Positions 4,832 through 7,837 of a stretch of DNA of 7,837 nt are shown piece after piece. The stretch covers positions 1-7,837 of the forward strand of contig CAYPTI010000084.1 in the NCBI GenBank assembly GCA_964413525.1, written 5' to 3'. Under the pieces are notes generated by a model, which saw only the letters and a list, made by a program, of their open reading frames with translations, made no database searches and had not been told where the DNA came from. Made by a program: the position numbers and the translations under genes. Numbering within the stretch: position 1 is the stretch's first letter; the number at the start of each line of letters is the position of its first letter. Source of the DNA: CAYPTI01 sp964413525 [NCBI: uncultured bacterium] (lineage in GTDB: Bacteria; T1Sed10-126).

Positions 4832-6472
4832 TCATCGTGACGGGGACCGGACCCGGTGCTGATTTTCCGGAGCCCAGGACTCGACTTCCCCTCGCTGGAT
4901 CTTGCCGGACGAGTTGCGGGGAAAGGATCGATCCCGGACGAACTCAACGTAGTGGGGGAGTTTGTAGCGGGCCACCTTGCCCTCCAGCAAGGCTGTTACG
5001 TCGGCCGGCGAGAGCTCCCGGTCGGGTTTGAGCTTCAGGTAGGCCTTCGGGACTTCCCCCCATGTTTCGTCAGGGACCCGGATCACGACACATTCCTCGA
5101 CGGCCGGGTGCCGAACGAGGTGCTGTTCCAGTTCGGCCGGGTAGATGTTTTCTCCGCCGGATTTAATTAAGTATTTTTTTCGATCCACAAAATCAAGCGT
5201 CCCGTCCGGGTTCCGCGCGAACAGGTCCCCGGAGCAATACCACCCCTCCTCAAAGCTGTCCCGGGTGGCTTCGGGGTCCGAGAGGTACCCGCTGAACAGG
5301 GTGGGACCCTTCACGAGAAGTTCCCCCACCTCCCCGGCATCCACCGGATCGCCGGAGTCGTCAACCAGTTTGATCCGGCAGAAGGAACTCTCCCGTTTGG
5401 AAAGCAGGGAGGAGTCGGGAGCGATCCCCTCCGGGATAAAGTTTCCCGTGCCCGGCGGATAGCCGGTCTCGGTGGTGCCGAAACTGTTGACGTACCGGGC
5501 TTCTAGGCGGGACGTAAGCCGCTTGATTTGTTCGGGGGGCACCAGATCGGCCATGACCCCCACGTACCGGAGAACGGGGAAGTCGTCGGCGGAACGGTTC
5601 TCGCGGTCCAGGTGCTCGAGGAAGGGTTCCACGGTGGCCGGCACCAGGGGGAGGAAGCGGGTTCTTGATTCCGTCAGGCAATCGACGAGGACGTCGGGCC
5701 GGAAGCCGTCCACCGCGTAATAGGTTCCGCCACCCAGTCCCGCGGCCACGACCGGGTCGAGGGCTCCCATGTGAAAAAGAGGGGTCCAGCCGATGAAATC
5801 GGGATCCTCCGCCGAGAGAAACCCGAGCTGAAATTTCACGGCCGCCCGGGCCAGAAACGCCCGGTGGCTGATGACGGCCGCCTTCGGGGTCCCGGTGGTG
5901 CCTGACGTGAACAGCACCGACAGCCCGTCCTCCGGGGAGACGGGGGATTCGGGTTGGGGTTCATCGGTCGAAGCCGAAGAGAGGAGGGTTTCGTAGGAAA
6001 GGTTCTTCTGCTCCGAATCAAAGGAGATAAATTCCGCCGAGGGACGAACGGACGACTGGAGCCAGGAGCGGGTCTCTTCGTGCCGTTCCGATCCCACGAT
6101 CAGGTCCGGTTCGAGGAGTTCAACGCAGTGCTTGATCTCCTCGCGCTCCAGTCGCCAGTTTAATCCTCCGACCAGCATCCCGAGCTTGGCTCCCGCGTAG
6201 AAAACCTCAAGGTACTCGGGCCGGTTTTCGGACAGCAGCACGACCCGGGAAGCATACCCCAGTCCCCGGTTCCGGAGGGCGTTGGAGAGCCGGTTCACCC
6301 GGCGGTTGAGCTCCCGGTAGGTTGTACCCTTCGTTCCCCCTTTTACCGCCACCCGATCTCCCCAGGCGGAAGCTCCCTTGGTAAGAACGTCCCCCACCGT
6401 GAAGGTACGGGAGGCCCGAAGGTGGCGCGTGAAGTTTGACAGGTTCAGGTTGAAATTTCCCGGTTCCGTCAT
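4832..6472 (-). CDS. AMP-forming acyl-CoA synthetase / aryl-CoA ligase
   Basis: This 546-aa member of the ANL superfamily activates a carboxylic acid with ATP to an acyl-adenylate, then forms the CoA thioester. The motifs are complete and in order: the phosphate loop T189-SGTTGTP-K197, the adenine/acyl motif F331-GTTET336, S414-G-D416 binding the ribose, D430-RKKYLIKSGGE441 at the hinge to the C-terminal lid, and the catalytic lysine K524 in NSSGKIQR. Length and motif spacing are normal, so it should be active. The N-terminus, with its VGDVL segment near residue 26, resembles medium-chain and aryl acyl-CoA synthetases. The ATG at 6472 has AAGGA (6481-6485) 8 nt upstream. It leads a two-gene operon with the racemase-like protein, divergent from the thiolase-like gene, which fits CoA-dependent catabolism. 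The acyl-pocket residues do not let me name the acid. Confidence 0.95.
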   Translation of the reverse strand: MTEPGNFNLNLSNFTRHLRASRTFTVGDVLTKGASAWGDRVAVKGGTKGTTYRELNRRVNRLSNALRNRGLGYASRVVLLSENRPEYLEVFYAGAKLGMLVGGLNWRLEREEIKHCVELLEPDLIVGSERHEETRSWLQSSVRPSAEFISFDSEQKNLSYETLLSSASTDEPQPESPVSPEDGLSVLFTSGTTGTPKAAVISHRAFLARAAVKFQLGFLSAEDPDFIGWTPLFHMGALDPVVAAGLGGGTYYAVDGFRPDVLVDCLTESRTRFLPLVPATVEPFLEHLDRENRSADDFPVLRYVGVMADLVPPEQIKRLTSRLEARYVNSFGTTETGYPPGTGNFIPEGIAPDSSLLSKRESSFCRIKLVDDSGDPVDAGEVGELLVKGPTLFSGYLSDPEATRDSFEEGWYCSGDLFARNPDGTLDFVDRKKYLIKSGGENIYPAELEQHLVRHPAVEECVVIRVPDETWGEVPKAYLKLKPDRELSPADVTALLEGKVARYKLPHYVEFVRDRSFPRNSSGKIQRGEVESWAPENQHRVRSPSR

Positions 6473-6578
6473 CGATACCGTCCTTTTCCTGCATGGTTGT
6501 GCGTCGTGTCGATTTGGACCGGAAACATCGGATGAATGTTACCCTGCGGGGACGAGCTATTGGTCGGTCACGACGTCC

Positions 6579-6588
6579 CCCGATCGGG
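6579..6588. promoter_or_regulatory. Palindrome CCCGATCGGG, possible operator
   Basis: A perfect 10-bp palindrome lies near the middle of the divergent ligase/thiolase region, a suitable place for a dimeric regulator acting on both genes. Short GC palindromes are frequent by chance in GC-rich DNA, and no regulator gene is in the window to link it to. Confidence 0.25.
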
Positions 6589-6660
6589 ATGAATCCGCCT
6601 GTAACCAGCCAGAACGAAAACCGAGAATAACAACCGACTTAACCCGCTGAAAGCTTTATT

Positions 6661-6688
6661 CCCCGGCCTATAGAGGTAGGCTTAGGGG
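6661..6688 (+). other. Imperfect hairpin in the thiolase-like gene leader
   Basis: CCCC (6661-6664) pairs with GGGG (6685-6688), and GCCTA (6666-6670) with TAGGC (6677-6681). They are separated by a G / TTA internal loop and capped by a 6-nt loop. This is a plausible 9-bp stem about 75 nt before the start codon. There is no U-run, so it is not a standard terminator. It could be an mRNA structure or overlap a binding site. Confidence 0.3.
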
Positions 6689-6749
6689 CTGTTATACCAT
6701 GCTTCACCAGGGTGCCGTTCGTTGAGCCCGTGATCCGGACGGTCCCCGG

Positions 6750-6756
6750 AAGGAGG
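6750..6756 (+). promoter_or_regulatory. Strong Shine-Dalgarno that fixes the thiolase-like start
   Basis: AAGGAGG ends 8 nt before the GTG at 6765. The ATG touching it (6757) has no spacing and reads only three codons (ATG TTG CGG) before TGA, so the GTG is taken as the start. Confidence 0.8.
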
Positions 6757-6764
6757 ATGTTGCG

Positions 6765-7837
6765 GTGAGTTTGCCCTTTTCGGACGTCTACGTCGGAGGG
6801 ATCGGTGAAACGGAAAAGAGCCGGGCACAGGAAGCTCGGGGGGAATCGTTTCACAACGTTGAGGAGTACTTTGCCAAGGCCGCCCGGCTCACCCTGGACG
6901 ACGCGGACATGGAGAAATCCGACGTCGACGGGCTGGGTGTGGTCCTCCCCCTCGCGACCAGCACCCCGATCATTTATTCCAACGTGCTGGCCGAGACGCT
7001 GGGGTTCACCGGGCTGAACTGGCTGGTCGTCTCGGACCACGGGGGAGCCGGGGCTCTGGAACTGCTCATCCAGGGTTCGATGGCGGTTCAATCCGGGGTG
7101 GTGGAGAACCTGCTCTGCATCGGGGCCGATACGCCCTTGCACCCGGGGGACGACGAAACGGCCGTGATCCCCCGTTCCAGCCGGGGGTTTGATCAGGCTT
7201 ACATGGATCCGGTGGGCGCCCAGGGCCCGAGCGCTCAGATCGCCATGGTCCAGCGCCGTCACATGGATCAATACGGCACCACCCTTCGCGAGCTGGGCAC
7301 CATTCCGGTGACCCAGCGGCACCACGCGTCGCTCAACCCGCTGGCATACCTGCGAGACCCTATTGATTTTGAAACCTACCGCGATTCGCCCCCCGTGTCC
7401 GATCCGGTACGGCTTCTGGATTGCGTGATTCCGGTCAACGGAGGCGCCGGATTTCTGCTCCGCCACCGCCGGTCAGAATCGACCTCCCCAAACCCCCCGG
7501 TGTACATGAGGGGGTTCGGGCAGTGTCTGGGGAACTTTCAGCCGGCCAACGACTACGACATCACCCGGACCGGCGTTCAGCGGGCCGGCCGGGAGGCGTT
7601 TGAGCAGGCTTCGGTCGATCGGGACGATATCGACACGTTCCATTTGTACGACGATTATCCGATTATCGTGCTAATGCAGATTGAGGACCTGGGCTATTGT
7701 GAGAAAGGGGAGGGAGGCCGGTTTGTCCGGTCCCGGTCCCTGCGGTATGACGGACGATTTCCGTTGAATACTTCGGGAGGGCAGCTGTCGGCCGGGCAGG
7801 CGGGGGGCTCCGGCGGATACGTTCAGCTGCTGGAAGG
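6765..7837 (+). CDS. Thiolase-like (SCP-x/acetyl-CoA acetyltransferase family) protein, C-terminus cut off by window edge
   Basis: From the GTG at 6765 one frame stays open to the window end: 357 residues and 2 bases. The family is usually about 380-400 aa, so only the last few dozen residues are missing. The thiolase fold is recognisable: an N-terminal half with I70-YSNVLAETLG and L114-x6-A121; a mid-region with LNPLAYLRDP (190-199); a C-terminal half with D296-DYPIIVLMQIEDLGYCEKGEG317; and the N335-TSGGQLSAGQAGG glycine loop. In true thiolases a nucleophilic Cys sits in an N-x2-C-x-S/T-G element; here the matching stretch is S90-DHGGAGA97, with Gly at that position. The GHP histidine of the C-terminal loop is Gln345. 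Thiolytic cleavage by the classical route is therefore doubtful. Many such proteins work with a DUF35/OB-fold zinc-ribbon partner, which may follow just outside the window. It is divergent from the ligase, so probably the same pathway. Confidence 0.9.
   Translation, partial: MSLPFSDVYVGGIGETEKSRAQEARGESFHNVEEYFAKAARLTLDDADMEKSDVDGLGVVLPLATSTPIIYSNVLAETLGFTGLNWLVVSDHGGAGALELLIQGSMAVQSGVVENLLCIGADTPLHPGDDETAVIPRSSRGFDQAYMDPVGAQGPSAQIAMVQRRHMDQYGTTLRELGTIPVTQRHHASLNPLAYLRDPIDFETYRDSPPVSDPVRLLDCVIPVNGGAGFLLRHRRSESTSPNPPVYMRGFGQCLGNFQPANDYDITRTGVQRAGREAFEQASVDRDDIDTFHLYDDYPIIVLMQIEDLGYCEKGEGGRFVRSRSLRYDGRFPLNTSGGQLSAGQAGGSGGYVQLLE

Larger units (their letters stand above)
6473..6764. other. Divergent intergenic control region between the ligase and thiolase-like genes
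   Basis: This 292-nt gap has no credible gene. It holds an AAGGA SD for the ligase at its left end and AAGGAGG for the thiolase-like gene at its right end. Between them are a 10-bp palindrome CCCGATCGGG (6579-6588), an AAAGCTTT palindrome (6650-6657), a hairpin (6661-6688), and two near-copies of ATCGG(G)ATGAAT at 6527-6537 and 6583-6594. I found no convincing -35/-10 pair on either strand. TATAGA (6669-6674) and TATACC (6693-6698) lack partners, so these promoters may depend on an activator or another sigma factor. Confidence 0.6.

Noticed and set aside
4807-4947. 47-residue N-terminal extension of the racemase-like protein
   Set aside because: It would overlap the ligase gene, has no family resemblance, and a good SD precedes the ATG at 4806.
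6757-6768. Three-codon micro-ORF ATG TTG CGG TGA overlapping the thiolase-like GTG start
   Set aside because: The SD abuts this ATG with no spacing, so initiation there is unlikely; the overlap with GTGA looks accidental.
6639-7466. 275-residue minus-strand frame opposite the thiolase-like gene
   Set aside because: It is the antisense shadow of a thiolase-family frame that carries clear motifs and a strong SD, and it has no domain of its own that I recognise.

Overview
The window is bacterial DNA: GC-rich, tightly packed, with strong purine-rich Shine-Dalgarno (SD) sequences. It carries six complete protein genes and one that runs off the right edge. Six of the seven genes have a clear SD ending 8 nt before the chosen start, and the weaker SD of the beta-subunit gene fits the same spacing. 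No rRNA, tRNA, insertion sequence, CRISPR array or phage gene is visible. Several proteins are rich in Asp/Glu, which hints at a mildly salt-adapted lineage, but the genus cannot be told from this sequence.

Layout. (1) Positions 125-2556, minus strand: an operon read in the order cupin protein, ring-hydroxylating dioxygenase beta subunit, alpha subunit. It has a good sigma70-type promoter at 2651-2679 and a perfect 10-bp hairpin at 95-121 just after the alpha stop. (2) Positions 2557-2945: a divergent control region. (3) Positions 2946-3998, plus strand: an exported DctP-type TRAP solute-binding protein with no membrane subunits beside it. (4) Positions 4024-6472, minus strand: an acyl-CoA synthetase followed 25 nt later by an Asp/Glu-racemase-superfamily protein whose two usual catalytic cysteines are both absent. 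This operon converges on the TRAP gene with a 25-nt gap. (5) Positions 6473-6764: a second divergent control region. (6) Position 6765 to the end, plus strand: a thiolase-like protein that lacks the thiolase nucleophilic cysteine, cut off by the window edge.

Read together, this looks like a catabolic island for an aromatic or other cyclic carboxylic acid. Inferred roles: the TRAP receptor captures the acid outside the membrane; the Rieske dioxygenase (alpha and beta) dihydroxylates the ring; the cupin handles a downstream or ring-opened intermediate, or senses one; the AMP-forming ligase makes a CoA thioester; the thiolase-like and racemase-like proteins process CoA or acid intermediates. The substrate cannot be read from the sequence. 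The ferredoxin/reductase for the dioxygenase, the TRAP permease and a regulator are not in the window.

The main points of interest are the two enzyme-fold proteins missing their canonical catalytic residues (4024-4806 and 6765-7837), the orphan TRAP receptor, the beta-before-alpha gene order, and the cupin leader. That leader has paired repeats around the promoter and two mutually exclusive hairpins, one of which would cover a perfect SD.
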